From: JBHGXV01 sp041920505
GTDB lineage: Bacteria > Bacillota > Bacilli > Brevibacillales > Brevibacillaceae
NCBI GenBank assembly: GCA_041920505.1
Contig: JBHGXV010000025.1
Coordinates: forward strand, 45,697-109,696
Reading direction: 5' to 3'
Length of the DNA: 64,000 nt
Positions 15,875 to 24,183 of the stretch are shown one piece after another. A program made the translations under genes and the position numbers. How positions within the stretch are numbered: the first letter of the stretch is position 1; the number at the start of each line of letters is the position of its first letter. Under the pieces are notes generated by a model that searched no databases, was not told where the DNA came from, and worked only from the letters and a program-made list of their open reading frames with translations.

Positions 15875-16948
15875 ATGCAGCATCGTTTGGAAAGATTGCG
15901 TCATGCGCTGGCCGATTTGGGGGCCGACGCGTTTATCACGGATCATCAGCCCAACCGCCGCTATCTCACCGGATTTACCGGTTCGGCCGGTACGGTGCTC
16001 ATCACCGCCGACCGTGCGCTCTTGATCACCGATTTTCGCTACCTGGAGCAGGCGGCGAACCAGGCGCCTGCGTTCGACATCATCAACAACGAACGCAAGA
16101 TGCTGGAAGCGGTGGCACAGCAGGTAAAGGCGCTCGGCGTGAAGCGGCTGGCGTTTGAGAAGCAGCACGTCTCCTACGCCGCCTACGAGGAGTGGCGGCA
16201 GGCGTTCGCCGGAGTCGAACTGGTTCCGACCAGCGGTCTGGTGGAGCGGCTTCGGATCATCAAGGACGAGGCGGAGCTTGCGATCGTGCGCGAAGCGGTG
16301 CGGATCGCCGACGACGCGTTTACGCACATCCTCGGCTACATCAAGCCGGGCGTGCGGGAGATCGACGTGGCGCTGGAACTGGAGTTTTTCATGCGCAAGC
16401 AGGGGGCGTCGGCGGCCGCGTTTGACATCATCATAGCCTCCGGCAAGCGGGGCGCTTTGCCGCACGGGGCGGCGAGCGACAAGCGGATCGAGGCCGGCGA
16501 ACTGGTGACGCTCGATTTCGGGGCGATCTATAAAGGGTATTGCTCCGACATCACCCGCACGGTCGCGGTGGGCGAACCGTCGGCGAAACTGCGGGAGATC
16601 TACGAGATCGTGCGCAAGGCCCAACTGGCCGGCGTGGAGGGGATCAAACCGGGCATGACCGGCAGGGAGGCGGACGCGCTCACCCGGGATGTGATCGCCG
16701 CCGCCGGGTACGGGGAGGCGTTTGGCCACAGCACCGGTCACGGATTCGGTCTGGAGGTGCACGAGTGGCCCAACCTGTCGGCTCTGAGCGACATGGTGCT
16801 GGAACCGGGGATGCTGGTCACGGTGGAACCGGGCATCTACTTGTCCGACATAGGCGGCGTCCGCATCGAAGACGACGTGCTGATCACCGGCAGCGGGTGC
16901 GAGATTTTGACCCAATCCACGAAAGAGTTGCTCATTTTGCCCGTGTAA
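15875..16948 (+). CDS. yqhT: M24 family Xaa-Pro aminopeptidase (YqhT-like)
   Basis: A 357-residue pita-bread metallopeptidase. The N-terminal creatinase-like domain (DAFITDHQPNRRYLTGFTGSAGT) precedes the catalytic domain. Metal ligands are visible as D in LVTLDFGAIYKGYCSDITRT (two aspartates), H in STGHGFGLEVHE, E in VTVEPGIYL and E in GGVRIEDDV. It should remove N-terminal residues before proline. Start ATG 15875 has AGGGGGAGAGG upstream. It lies 18 bases after aroQ and before efp; EF-P acts on proline stretches, but a functional tie is only suggestive. Confidence 0.92.
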   Translation: MQHRLERLRHALADLGADAFITDHQPNRRYLTGFTGSAGTVLITADRALLITDFRYLEQAANQAPAFDIINNERKMLEAVAQQVKALGVKRLAFEKQHVSYAAYEEWRQAFAGVELVPTSGLVERLRIIKDEAELAIVREAVRIADDAFTHILGYIKPGVREIDVALELEFFMRKQGASAAAFDIIIASGKRGALPHGAASDKRIEAGELVTLDFGAIYKGYCSDITRTVAVGEPSAKLREIYEIVRKAQLAGVEGIKPGMTGREADALTRDVIAAAGYGEAFGHSTGHGFGLEVHEWPNLSALSDMVLEPGMLVTVEPGIYLSDIGGVRIEDDVLITGSGCEILTQSTKELLILPV

Positions 16949-16956
16949 TTTATACT
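16928..16956 (+). promoter_or_regulatory. Sigma-A-type promoter for efp
   Basis: TTGCTC (16928-16933) and TATACT (16951-16956) are spaced by 17 bases and overlap the end of the peptidase gene, 34 bases before the efp start. Confidence 0.5.
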
Positions 16957-16989
16957 ATTGATGTTTAGAGATCTTTTAGGAGGACTATC

Positions 16990-17547
16990 ATGATTTCAGT
17001 AAACGACTTTCGGACTGGTTTGACTATCGAGGTTGACGGAAACATCTATCAAGTGCTCGAATTCCAGCACGTAAAGCCGGGAAAAGGCGCGGCCTTCGTC
17101 CGCTCCAAGCTGCGCAACCTGCGCAACGGCAACGTCACCGAAATGACCTTCCGCGGCGGTGAAAAGGTAAATCCGGCGCGGATCGAGACCAGCACCATGC
17201 AATATCTGTACAACAGCGGTGACGAGTATACGTTCATGAACACCGAAACGTACGAGCAAATCACCTTCACCCGCAACCAAATCGAGCGGGAACTGAAATT
17301 CCTGAAAGAAAACATGAACGTGCAAATCATGCAGTACAACGGGGAAACCATCGGGATTCAGTTGCCGAACACGGTGGAGTTGGTCGTTACCGAGTGCGAA
17401 CCGGGCGTGAAGGGCGACACCGCCACCGGCGCGACCAAAAAGGCGACGCTGGAAACCGGCTTCGTCGTCAACGTGCCGCTGTTCGTCAACGAGGGCGACA
17501 CGCTGATCATCGACACCCGTACCGAACAGTACGTCTCCCGCGCGTAA
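16990..17547 (+). CDS. efp: Elongation factor P
   Basis: EF-P binds the ribosome E-site region and relieves stalling at polyproline. The 185 residues cover the three beta-barrel domains. The tip loop HVKPGKGAAFVRSK has K32 at the position modified in many bacteria; in Bacillus the modification is 5-aminopentanol. The C-terminal GDTLIIDTRTEQYVSRA is typical. Start ATG 16990 has TTTAGGAGG upstream. A terminator follows, so it is the last gene of this block. Confidence 0.96.
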   Translation: MISVNDFRTGLTIEVDGNIYQVLEFQHVKPGKGAAFVRSKLRNLRNGNVTEMTFRGGEKVNPARIETSTMQYLYNSGDEYTFMNTETYEQITFTRNQIERELKFLKENMNVQIMQYNGETIGIQLPNTVELVVTECEPGVKGDTATGATKKATLETGFVVNVPLFVNEGDTLIIDTRTEQYVSRA

Positions 17548-17593
17548 CCAGGCGCCACAGAGGCATCTTCATACACGCAAAACACGCAAACAA

Positions 17594-17631
17594 CCAGCTT
17601 CTGCCTTCAGGGCGGAGGCTGGATTTTTTTG
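17594..17631. terminator. Terminator after efp
   Basis: CCAGCTTCTGCC and GGCGGAGGCTGG form an imperfect 12-bp stem (G-T wobbles) followed by A and seven T residues. It also sits at the 3' end of the convergent UPF0756 gene. Confidence 0.75.
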
Positions 17632-17660
17632 CGGCGAGGCGAATAAAAGGATGACGTTGC

Positions 17661-18131
17661 CTACCAGGATTTGCCGAGCCAGTCGAGCAGTCTCAGGAAA
17701 AAGGCGGTGATCCCCGCCGCCATCAGCGGGCCGACGGGAATGCCTCGGAAAAACACGATGCCGATGATCGATCCGATCACCAGGCCGACGATCAGGTGCG
17801 GTTCCGCGCGAAGCAGATCCAGCCCCTTGCCGTTCATGTACGTGGCGAGGGCCCCTCCGGCCAGCGCCAGAATGCCGACAAGGGTGGTAAACAAGGGGGT
17901 AATGTCTTTCCACGAGACTTTTTCGTTGGCGAACGGCACCAGCACCGAGATCGTCAAAAACAACAGGCCCAGTTCCATTCCGCGCCGCTCCACCGTGGGG
18001 AAAAAACGCTCGAGCGAGGTGAGCTTCAGCACCAACAGCATGCTGGCGGCAGTGGCGATAATCGGCGAGCGGCCAATCAACCCGACGACGATCAACACGA
18101 CGAGCATGACTTCACCAGACACCATCTGCAT
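17661..18131 (-). CDS. UPF0756 (DUF441) membrane protein, YtwI-like
   Basis: A 156-residue integral membrane protein with four or five helices (VMLVVLIVVGLIGRSPIIAT, GMELGLLFLTISVLVPFA, LFTTLVGILALAGGALATYM, VGLVIGSIIGIVFFRGIPVGP). The pattern SVLVPFANEKVS is typical of the UPF0756 family. Function unknown. Start ATG 18131 with SD GGGGTTCG region. It is downstream of and co-directional with comB, 36 bases away. In B. subtilis it is not part of the efp neighbourhood, so it belongs to an inserted block. Confidence 0.85.
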   Translation of the reverse strand: MQMVSGEVMLVVLIVVGLIGRSPIIATAASMLLVLKLTSLERFFPTVERRGMELGLLFLTISVLVPFANEKVSWKDITPLFTTLVGILALAGGALATYMNGKGLDLLRAEPHLIVGLVIGSIIGIVFFRGIPVGPLMAAGITAFFLRLLDWLGKSW

Positions 18132-18167
18132 TGCGATCGAACCCCTGTCCCTTTTACTCCTTTCACT

Positions 18168-18881
18168 CTATGAGACAGGGGTTGCGAGTATGCGTCTTTC
18201 TTTCACCACCGGGACGATCGCCTGGCAATCCACCTGGCTGCAGTAGCGGATGTCGGCGGAAAAGTGTTGCGCCAGCCGTCGGCCCGTGGCCGTTTGCCGC
18301 AGCACGTTTGGCAGGTCATCGGCGAGGTGCAGGTACGCCGCTTCCAGTATCTGCCCCAGATCGCAGGCCTGCGCCTGCGGGACGAGCTGTTTGGCGCGGT
18401 GGATCATGCAGCCGGCGGCGAGTCCGTCCTCTTGGGCAAACTGGCCGCGCGTGCCCGCGCAGTACAGCGTGAGATCAAGCCCGAGGCGCAGAGCGGCCTG
18501 GATACAGGCCGACGCGTTGAGCAGGCAACCGATCAAGAGCGCATCCGCCTTCTCCGCGTGCTGGATCGCCCGCGTTCCGTTGGTGGTGGTCAACACCAGC
18601 CGCTTGCCCGTATGCTTGCTGCTGATCAAGGCCGTCGGCGAATTGTTGTAGTCGAAATCGGCGATTTTTTTGCAGTGCCGCTCCCCGGCGAGCACGGTGT
18701 GTTCGTTTCGCAGGGCGTAGGCCTGACCGATGGTTTCCACCGGCAGCACCTCGTCAAATCCGGCGGAGAGCGCGGAGACGATCGTGCTGGACGCCCGCAG
18801 GACGTCGATCATGATCACCACCCGGTTGACGATTTGTTCGTGGCGGATTTCGTCCGCTGCGGGCACGACCTCTATTTTCAT
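18168..18881 (-). CDS. comB: 2-phosphosulfolactate phosphatase
   Basis: ComB removes phosphate from 2-phosphosulfolactate to give 3-sulfolactate. The 237-residue protein shows VVIMIDVLRASSTIVSAL (about 22-39), AGERHCKKIADFDYNNSP and TTTNGTRAIQHAEKADALL, which are conserved ComB motifs. The start is the ATG at 18881, which overlaps the comA stop as ATGA, indicating translational coupling; the SD GAAAGGA lies within comA. Sulfolactate is a coenzyme M precursor in methanogens and accumulates in Bacillus spores, which fits the nearby sporulation genes here. Confidence 0.9.
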   Translation of the reverse strand: MKIEVVPAADEIRHEQIVNRVVIMIDVLRASSTIVSALSAGFDEVLPVETIGQAYALRNEHTVLAGERHCKKIADFDYNNSPTALISSKHTGKRLVLTTTNGTRAIQHAEKADALLIGCLLNASACIQAALRLGLDLTLYCAGTRGQFAQEDGLAAGCMIHRAKQLVPQAQACDLGQILEAAYLHLADDLPNVLRQTATGRRLAQHFSADIRYCSQVDCQAIVPVVKERRILATPVS

Positions 18882-19696
18882 CGAATGGTTCCTTTCTTTG
18901 CCAGTACCGCCGCCGTGGTATCCCCGCGCAACCCCCTCCGCAACGCCTCGACGGACAGCACGTCGCAAGGGGCGATATTGCCGAGATTCACCTCATACCC
19001 AAGGATTTCCATCAACGCCACCTGCTGTTCCTTGCCCGGCGCTTCCCAGATCAGGCGGCTGGCGAGCGGTCCCGCTGCTTCCACGATCTCGCGCAGAAAC
19101 AGCCGGTCCAGCTTTCCCGAGCTGTTGAACACGCCGACGTTGCCGCTTTCCCGCGCTTCCACGATGACGTATTCCGCGCCGGCAGCCAGATCCGCCTCCA
19201 GCGTTTTCATCAGGGATTCCGGTTCAACGGCGAAGTCGGCCGTCTTTTTGCCAAACTCGGTATACACCCGAAGTCCCGCATCAGCGGCGAGCGCGATCGC
19301 CCGCCTGCGTTCCTCCCTGGTCAGCGGCAGCGTTCCCTCCGAGATTTCCACGGCGTTGAAGCCCCATTCCCTGATCCGGGCCAGATACGCCTCCACGCCG
19401 TCCAGGGCACAGGCCACTTCAAAAAACGTTCCGCCCGGCATCACCGCAATCCCGGACTCGCGCACCGCCTCCAGCTTTTGCCGAAGCACCTCGGGCGGAT
19501 ACAGCGCACAAGTGCCGAATCCCAGTTTGTACACATCCATGTATGCAGACGCCACACTCATCAGATCGGCAAACGAGTGCGGCCCCAATCCTTTGTCGAT
19601 CACCATGGTCAGACCGTGACGCCGAGGCTTTTTGGCGCGTTCCAGCGACGGATCGATCCAGTCGGCGGGCCAAAAAGGCGTTTGATTCCCTGTCAT
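18878..19696 (-). CDS. comA: Phosphosulfolactate synthase
   Basis: ComA adds sulfite to phosphoenolpyruvate to make (R)-phospho-3-sulfolactate. The 272-residue TIM-barrel protein has the N-terminal GLTMVIDKGLGPHSFADLM, DVYKLGFGTCALYP, MPGGTFFEVA, GFNAVEISEGTLPL and EFGKK, all characteristic. VNLGNIAPCDVLSVEALRRG closes the barrel. Start ATG 19696 has GGGGAGA upstream on the minus strand. It forms a two-gene unit with comB and stands divergent to yqhV. Confidence 0.92.
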   Translation of the reverse strand: MTGNQTPFWPADWIDPSLERAKKPRRHGLTMVIDKGLGPHSFADLMSVASAYMDVYKLGFGTCALYPPEVLRQKLEAVRESGIAVMPGGTFFEVACALDGVEAYLARIREWGFNAVEISEGTLPLTREERRRAIALAADAGLRVYTEFGKKTADFAVEPESLMKTLEADLAAGAEYVIVEARESGNVGVFNSSGKLDRLFLREIVEAAGPLASRLIWEAPGKEQQVALMEILGYEVNLGNIAPCDVLSVEALRRGLRGDTTAAVLAKKGTIR

Positions 19697-19887
19697 GTAG
19701 TCTCCCCATTTCTTCTAGGCGTTTGATGCAGTCTATGCCAGACAAGCCCGAGGCGTGAGGCGCGAATCGGGATCTGGGCATTGGCCCAGCGGACGGCAGG
19801 CGGAACATGCGGCCATCTTTCGTGCGCAAAGAACCAGTCTAATTTCCGCCGACGGCGCATACAGTGGACAAAGGAGGAGGGACCCGG

Positions 19888-20151
19888 ATGTGGGAAAAAG
19901 CGATCATCGGAATGGCGTCGCTTCGATTGCTGTCGGGAACGATTGAGATCCTGGCGGCCTTCTTGATTCTGAAGCTGAACCAGGTGGAAAAGGCGCTCCT
20001 CGTCAACTCCGGGCTGGCGTTGATCGGACCGTTGGTGCTATTGACCACCACCACGATCGGGTTGATCGGCATGTCGGATCGGATCAGCGTCTGGAAATTG
20101 CTGTGGATTTTTGCCGGTATCGCCTGTATTTTCATCGGTGTGCGCAAGTGA
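19888..20151 (+). CDS. yqhV: YqhV-like DUF2619 membrane protein
   Basis: An 87-residue protein with three predicted membrane helices and the DUF2619 pattern KAIIGMASLRLLSGTIEILAA at the N-terminus. Function unknown. The start is ATG 19888 with AAGGAGGAGG seven bases upstream; an upstream in-frame GTG at 19864 has no SD. In B. subtilis yqhV lies between efp and spoIIIAA. Here the inserted comBA block separates it from efp, and namA plus an acidic protein separate it from spoIIIAA. Confidence 0.82.
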   Translation: MWEKAIIGMASLRLLSGTIEILAAFLILKLNQVEKALLVNSGLALIGPLVLLTTTTIGLIGMSDRISVWKLLWIFAGIACIFIGVRK

Positions 20152-20266
20152 GCGGCACGGCGTGGAAACGTGTGGTAAAATAAAGAAACAGCTCGGAGAG
20201 GATGCTGAACCTGACGGAAAGCGTCCTTTTTGCATGCCGGTTCATGCAAATCGAAGGAGGGAGTTT

Positions 20267-21280
20267 ATGAGCCGCTTGTTTCAGCCTTACACCATCAGAG
20301 GAGTGGAGTTGAAAAACCGCATCGTCATGTCGCCGATGTGCATGTACGCCGCACAGGAGGACGGCCGCGTCACCGACTGGCACCGGGTGCACTATCCGAC
20401 GCGGGCCGTCGGCGGAGCCGGTCTGATCATCCTGGAGGCGACGGCGGTGCAGCCGCACGGCCGTATCTCCGCGAACGACCTCGGCATCTGGAGTGACGAA
20501 CACGTCGACGGCCTGGCCGAGATCGTCCGGCTGGTACATGAGCACGGGGCCAAGGTCGGCATCCAGTTGGCCCACGCCGGGCGCAAATCGGAAGTGGCCG
20601 GGGTAAACCATGTGGCGCCGTCGGCAATCCCGTTTTCCGCCGATTACGATGTGCCCGTGGCGCTGGATGAGCGGGGGATCAACGACGTCATCAGCAGTTT
20701 TCGCGCTGCCGCCGAGCGGGCCAAACGGGCCGGGTTTGACGTGGTGGAGATCCACGCCGCCCACGGTTACCTCATCAACCAGTTTTTGTCACCCTTGACC
20801 AACCACCGCGAAGACGCCTACGGCGGGTCTTTCGACAACCGCTTCCGGCTGTTGGGCGAAGTGGTGCGGGCGGTCCGCGGCGTCTGGGACGGGCCGTTGT
20901 TTGTCCGCGTCTCCGCCGAGGAGTACGCCGAAGGGGGCAACCATCTTGACGATTACGTCCGTATCGCCGCCCGCCTGCGCGAATCGGGGGTGGATCTGAT
21001 CGACGTCTCCTCCGGCGGCGTCGTGCCGGTGCCGATCAAGACGCAACCCGGCTACCAGGTGCCGTTTGCCGAGGCCATCCGAACAGAAGCCGGGATTGCC
21101 ACGGGGGCGGTCGGGCTGATCACCGCACCCGAACAGGCGGAAGCCATTCTGGAAAAAGGGCAGGCCGATCTGATCTTCCTCGGACGGGAGTTGCTGCGCA
21201 ATCCCTACTGGCCGCTTGCCGCCGCGCAGGTGTTGGACGCGTCAATCGACGTGCCGGTACCGTACCGCCGGGCCTTTTGA
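20267..21280 (+). CDS. namA: NADPH dehydrogenase, Old Yellow Enzyme family
   Basis: An FMN ene-reductase of the YqjM type; it reduces activated C=C bonds with NADPH. The 337 residues show VMSPMCMYAAQEDG with C25 tuning the flavin, QLAHAGRKSEV, the substrate-binding HAAHGYLINQFLSPLTNHR with the H/H pair and FLGRELLRNPYWPL at the C-terminus. Length matches YqjM. The start is ATG 20267 with GAAGGAGGGAG upstream; the longer open frame before it is noncoding. A possible extended -10 (TGGTAAAAT) lies near 20173-20181. Monocistronic between yqhV and the acidic protein. Confidence 0.92.
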   Translation: MSRLFQPYTIRGVELKNRIVMSPMCMYAAQEDGRVTDWHRVHYPTRAVGGAGLIILEATAVQPHGRISANDLGIWSDEHVDGLAEIVRLVHEHGAKVGIQLAHAGRKSEVAGVNHVAPSAIPFSADYDVPVALDERGINDVISSFRAAAERAKRAGFDVVEIHAAHGYLINQFLSPLTNHREDAYGGSFDNRFRLLGEVVRAVRGVWDGPLFVRVSAEEYAEGGNHLDDYVRIAARLRESGVDLIDVSSGGVVPVPIKTQPGYQVPFAEAIRTEAGIATGAVGLITAPEQAEAILEKGQADLIFLGRELLRNPYWPLAAAQVLDASIDVPVPYRRAF

Positions 21281-21368
21281 CCCTGGATGCCGTTCGGCTA
21301 GCTTTTCCACTCGTAAGCCCGTCCTCTAGGGGAACAATACACGTGAACACCTGCGAGGAGGGGTTACG

Positions 21369-21941
21369 ATGGAGCAGTTGGAAAAGCGGATTTCGTACCT
21401 TCGCGGGCTGGCCGACGGGCTGGACGTCGGCGAAACCAGCCGCGAAGGCAAAATCATGAACGATCTGATCGAAGTCATCGACGATCTGTTCGTAGAACTG
21501 AGAGCGCTGCACGCCAGGTTGGAGGAGACGGAAGAATACATCGAAGCTGTCGACGAAGATTTGAGCGATTTGGAATTGTTGCTCTACGAGGATGACGACG
21601 AGTTGTACGAAACCGTGGACGATGGCGGGCGCGAGTACGTGCTGGTCGACGAAAACGGCAACGAATACGCGCTTTTGGACGAATACGGCGACCCGCTCAT
21701 TCTCATCGACGAAGAGAGCAGGCGCTACTACGACCTCGATGACAGCGAGGACGCGTACGTGTACCAATCCGTCAACGCCCGTCACCCTGACGAGGACGAC
21801 ACCCGTTTCGACGTCTCCTACGAAATCGAGTGCCCCAATTGCCACGAGGTGATTTATCTGCACGAGGGCGTCGACCGCGACGGGTATCGCCATTACGTGA
21901 TCGAAACCTATCGCGAGATGCAGCCGATCAACCCGACCTGA
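21369..21941 (+). CDS. Acidic protein of unknown function (CD1247 N-terminal-like domain)
   Basis: A 190-residue, strongly acidic protein. Residues 1-75 (MEQLEKRISYLRGLADGLDV... EETEEYIEAVDEDLSDLELL) look like a coiled coil and resemble the N-terminal domain family named after CD1247. The middle is D/E/Y-rich (about 75-150), and a single CPNC pair near 157-160 with a following histidine could bind metal. No signal peptide or membrane helix. Start ATG 21369 has CGAGGAGGGG upstream. It sits immediately before the spoIIIA operon with a terminator between. Function not known. Confidence 0.65.
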   Translation: MEQLEKRISYLRGLADGLDVGETSREGKIMNDLIEVIDDLFVELRALHARLEETEEYIEAVDEDLSDLELLLYEDDDELYETVDDGGREYVLVDENGNEYALLDEYGDPLILIDEESRRYYDLDDSEDAYVYQSVNARHPDEDDTRFDVSYEIECPNCHEVIYLHEGVDRDGYRHYVIETYREMQPINPT

Positions 21942-21968
21942 ACACGTTTTTGTCTGCTTTTGCATGCG

Positions 21969-22006
21969 ACACGTTTGCCGGATGAACCGGCAAGCGTGTT
22001 TTTTTT
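21969..22006 (+). terminator. Terminator upstream of spoIIIA
   Basis: ACACG-T-TTGCCGG pairs with CCGGCAA-G-CGTGT around ATGAA, followed by a run of seven or more T residues. It separates the acidic-protein gene from spoIIIA. Confidence 0.88.
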
Positions 22007-22009
22007 CTG

Positions 22010-22039
22010 GCATAATTCTCGTCCACCCCTGCATAGGAT
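22010..22039 (+). promoter_or_regulatory. Candidate sigma-E promoter for the spoIIIA operon
   Basis: A -35-like GCATAAT (22010-22016) and a -10-like CATAGGAT (22032-22039) are 15 bases apart and 36 bases before the spoIIIAA start. The mother-cell sigma-E consensus has an ATA core at -35 and CATACA-T at -10; six of eight -10 positions fit. The operon is sigma-E dependent in B. subtilis, which supports it. Confidence 0.5.
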
Positions 22040-22074
22040 GAGGTAAGTCTGAGTGGACAAAGGGGTGACCAGAA

Positions 22075-23037
22075 GTGAAAGAGATATTCGCCATCCTACC
22101 GGCACCTGCCCGCAACATCCTGTCCGCCCTGCCCGCGGCCGTCCGCGACAACATCGAAGAAATTCGCCTGCGGCAAAACCAGCCGCTCGAAATCCGCTAC
22201 GGACAGCAGGCCAGTTACGTGACGCCGACCGGCCAGTTGACGGCCAACGCGCGCATGGGGTGGGTGTTCACCGAAGACAACGCCGTCAAACTGATCAACC
22301 AGATCAGCCAGCACTCGCTGTACGCGCTGGAAGAAGAACTGAAGCGCGGCTACATCACGATCGTCGGCGGCCACCGCATCGGGATCGCCGGCAAGGTGGT
22401 GATGGAGCGCGGCGAAGTGAAGGGCATTCGCGATCTGACCAGTTTCAATATACGTATCGCCCGCGAAAAAAAGGGGGTCGCAGCCAAGATTCTGCCGTTT
22501 CTGTTCGAGGAGGGGCGTTTGCACAACACCCTGATCGTCTCGCCGCCGCAGTGCGGGAAAACCACCCTGCTGCGCGATCTGGCGCGTTGCATCAGCTATG
22601 GCAGCGAGTGGTCGTCCAGCCGCAAGGTTGCGATCGTGGACGAGCGTTCGGAAATCGCCGGATGCCTTCACGGCGTGCCGCAGCGCGACGTCGGGCCGCG
22701 CACCGACGTGCTGGATGCCTGCCCCAAAGCAGTCGGGATGATGATGATGATCCGCTCCATGTCTCCCGAGGTGCTGGTCGTCGACGAAATCGGCCGCGCC
22801 GAGGACAGCGAGGCGATCTGGGAGGCCATTCACGCCGGGGTGTCCGTGATCTCGTCCGCGCACGGGCTCGATCTGGCGGAAGTGGCGCGCCGTCCGTCCC
22901 TGTCCAGACTGCTCCAGCACGGCGCGTTCAGCCGCTACGTGGTCTTGAGCCGAACACAGGGGGCAGGCACGATCCAGGGCGTTTACGACCGCTCTCTCGC
23001 CCCTTTGCAAAAGGAGGAAATGCTATGGTCAAGCTAA
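22075..23037 (+). CDS. spoIIIAA: Stage III sporulation protein AA (ATPase)
   Basis: A 320-residue secretion-type ATPase of the SpoIIIA-SpoIIQ channel linking mother cell and forespore. The Walker A motif SPPQCGKTTLLRD lies near 157-169, and VLVVDEIGRAED is the Walker B segment. The N-terminal half (RLRQNQPLEIRYG, RIGIAGKVVMERG) matches SpoIIIAA. The start is GTG 22075 with AAAGGGGTGA upstream. It overlaps spoIIIAB by 13 bases. The protein is cytosolic in the mother cell and docks on the membrane complex. Confidence 0.95.
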   Translation: MKEIFAILPAPARNILSALPAAVRDNIEEIRLRQNQPLEIRYGQQASYVTPTGQLTANARMGWVFTEDNAVKLINQISQHSLYALEEELKRGYITIVGGHRIGIAGKVVMERGEVKGIRDLTSFNIRIAREKKGVAAKILPFLFEEGRLHNTLIVSPPQCGKTTLLRDLARCISYGSEWSSSRKVAIVDERSEIAGCLHGVPQRDVGPRTDVLDACPKAVGMMMMIRSMSPEVLVVDEIGRAEDSEAIWEAIHAGVSVISSAHGLDLAEVARRPSLSRLLQHGAFSRYVVLSRTQGAGTIQGVYDRSLAPLQKEEMLWSS

Positions 23038-23543
23038 TCGGTGCGGCCATCATCCTGTTTTCCGCCTCGATGGTCGGCTGGCAGATTGGCAAGTATTACG
23101 CGTACCGTCCGCTGCAACTGCGGGCGCTGATCCTCTGTTTGCAGATGCTGGAAACCGAGATTGTCTACGGAGCGACGCCGCTCTCCCGCGCTTTTGTCAA
23201 GATTGGCCACCGGGTGATGAAAGAGGTCGGGCACATCTTTCTCACCTGTGCTGAACTGTTAATCACCAACGAAGGGATGCCCACCCAGGCGTGCTGGCAG
23301 TCGGCGATCGACAAACACTGGCCCGCGACCGCCATGCGCAAACAGGAAAAGGAAGTGCTGACCAGTCTCGGCTACGTATTGGGCCATTCCGACCGGGAGG
23401 ATCAGCAAAAGCACCTGCGCCTGGCTGTCACCCATCTTCGCGCGCTGGAAGAAGAAGCGCGCATGGAGCAGGGCAAATACGAAAAAATGTACAAAAGCCT
23501 GGGCTTTCTCGGGGGGCTTTTGGTGGTAATCCTGATGCTCTAA
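23025..23543 (+). CDS. spoIIIAB: Stage III sporulation protein AB
   Basis: A 172-residue protein with an N-terminal membrane helix (LIGAAIILFSASMVGWQIG) and a C-terminal one (SLGFLGGLLVVILML). It has GspF-like character as a channel component and keeps QLRALILCLQMLETEIVYGATPLS, the family signature. Start ATG 23025 with AAAGGAGG upstream, overlapping spoIIIAA by 13 bases, which suggests coupled translation. Confidence 0.94.
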   Translation: MVKLIGAAIILFSASMVGWQIGKYYAYRPLQLRALILCLQMLETEIVYGATPLSRAFVKIGHRVMKEVGHIFLTCAELLITNEGMPTQACWQSAIDKHWPATAMRKQEKEVLTSLGYVLGHSDREDQQKHLRLAVTHLRALEEEARMEQGKYEKMYKSLGFLGGLLVVILML

Positions 23544-23557
23544 GCGAGGTGTTCGAC

Positions 23558-23761
23558 GTGGATTTTGATTTGACGCCCGTCTTTCAGATTGCCGGGGTCG
23601 GATTCGTCACCGCGATCATCCATACGGTTCTGAAGCAGTCGGGGAAGGAAGAGGTCGCTCACTGGGCCACGCTGGTCGGCTTCATCATTGTCCTCTACAT
23701 GGTGGCCCATTATCTGGGCGATTTGTTCACCGAGGTTAAGCGCGTGTTCCTGTTTCACTAG
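23558..23761 (+). CDS. spoIIIAC: Stage III sporulation protein AC
   Basis: A 67-residue protein with two membrane helices: VFQIAGVGFVTAIIHTVLKQSGKEEVAHW and the second TLVGFIIVLYMVAHYLGDLF. It closely follows the B. subtilis SpoIIIAC pattern (68 residues). The start is GTG 23558 with GAGGTG six bases upstream; another in-frame GTG at 23549 is less well spaced. It is too short to stand out alone, but its place between AB and AD fixes it. Confidence 0.93.
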   Translation: MDFDLTPVFQIAGVGFVTAIIHTVLKQSGKEEVAHWATLVGFIIVLYMVAHYLGDLFTEVKRVFLFH

Positions 23762-23779
23762 GAGGAGGGGGACATCGGC

Positions 23780-24169
23780 ATGGAAATCGTGCAAATCGTC
23801 GGACTCGGTTTGGTGGCAACGATTCTCGCCCTGGTGGTCAAGGAACAGAAACCGCTGTTTGCCTTTCTTTTGGCAATCGCTAGCGGCGTGCTGATTTTTT
23901 ACTTTCTGATCGGCAAGATTTCCGAAGTGATCCGCGTGCTGGAGCGGCTCGCCGTGCAGGCCGACCTCAACATGGTCTTTTTGGAGACGATTCTCAAAAT
24001 CATCGGAATCGCCTACATCGCTGAATTTGGCGCGCAGGTGACGCGGGACGCCGGCCAGGGAGCAATCGCATCCAAAATCGAGCTGGCTGGCAAGGTCCTG
24101 ATCCTGATTCTTGCCGTCCCGATCATCCAGATCATCATCGAAACCGTGATTCATCTGCTGCCAGCGTAG
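23780..24169 (+). CDS. spoIIIAD: Stage III sporulation protein AD
   Basis: A 129-residue polytopic protein (VQIVGLGLVATILALVVKEQ, FAFLLAIASGVLIFYFLIG, LILILAVPIIQIIIETVIHLL). Residues IGIAYIAEFGAQVTRDAGQGAIASKIELAGK are the conserved SpoIIIAC/AD core. Start ATG 23780 with AGGAGGAGG upstream. Part of the feeding channel. Confidence 0.94.
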   Translation: MEIVQIVGLGLVATILALVVKEQKPLFAFLLAIASGVLIFYFLIGKISEVIRVLERLAVQADLNMVFLETILKIIGIAYIAEFGAQVTRDAGQGAIASKIELAGKVLILILAVPIIQIIIETVIHLLPA

Positions 24170-24183
24170 GGGGAGGGGGTAAC

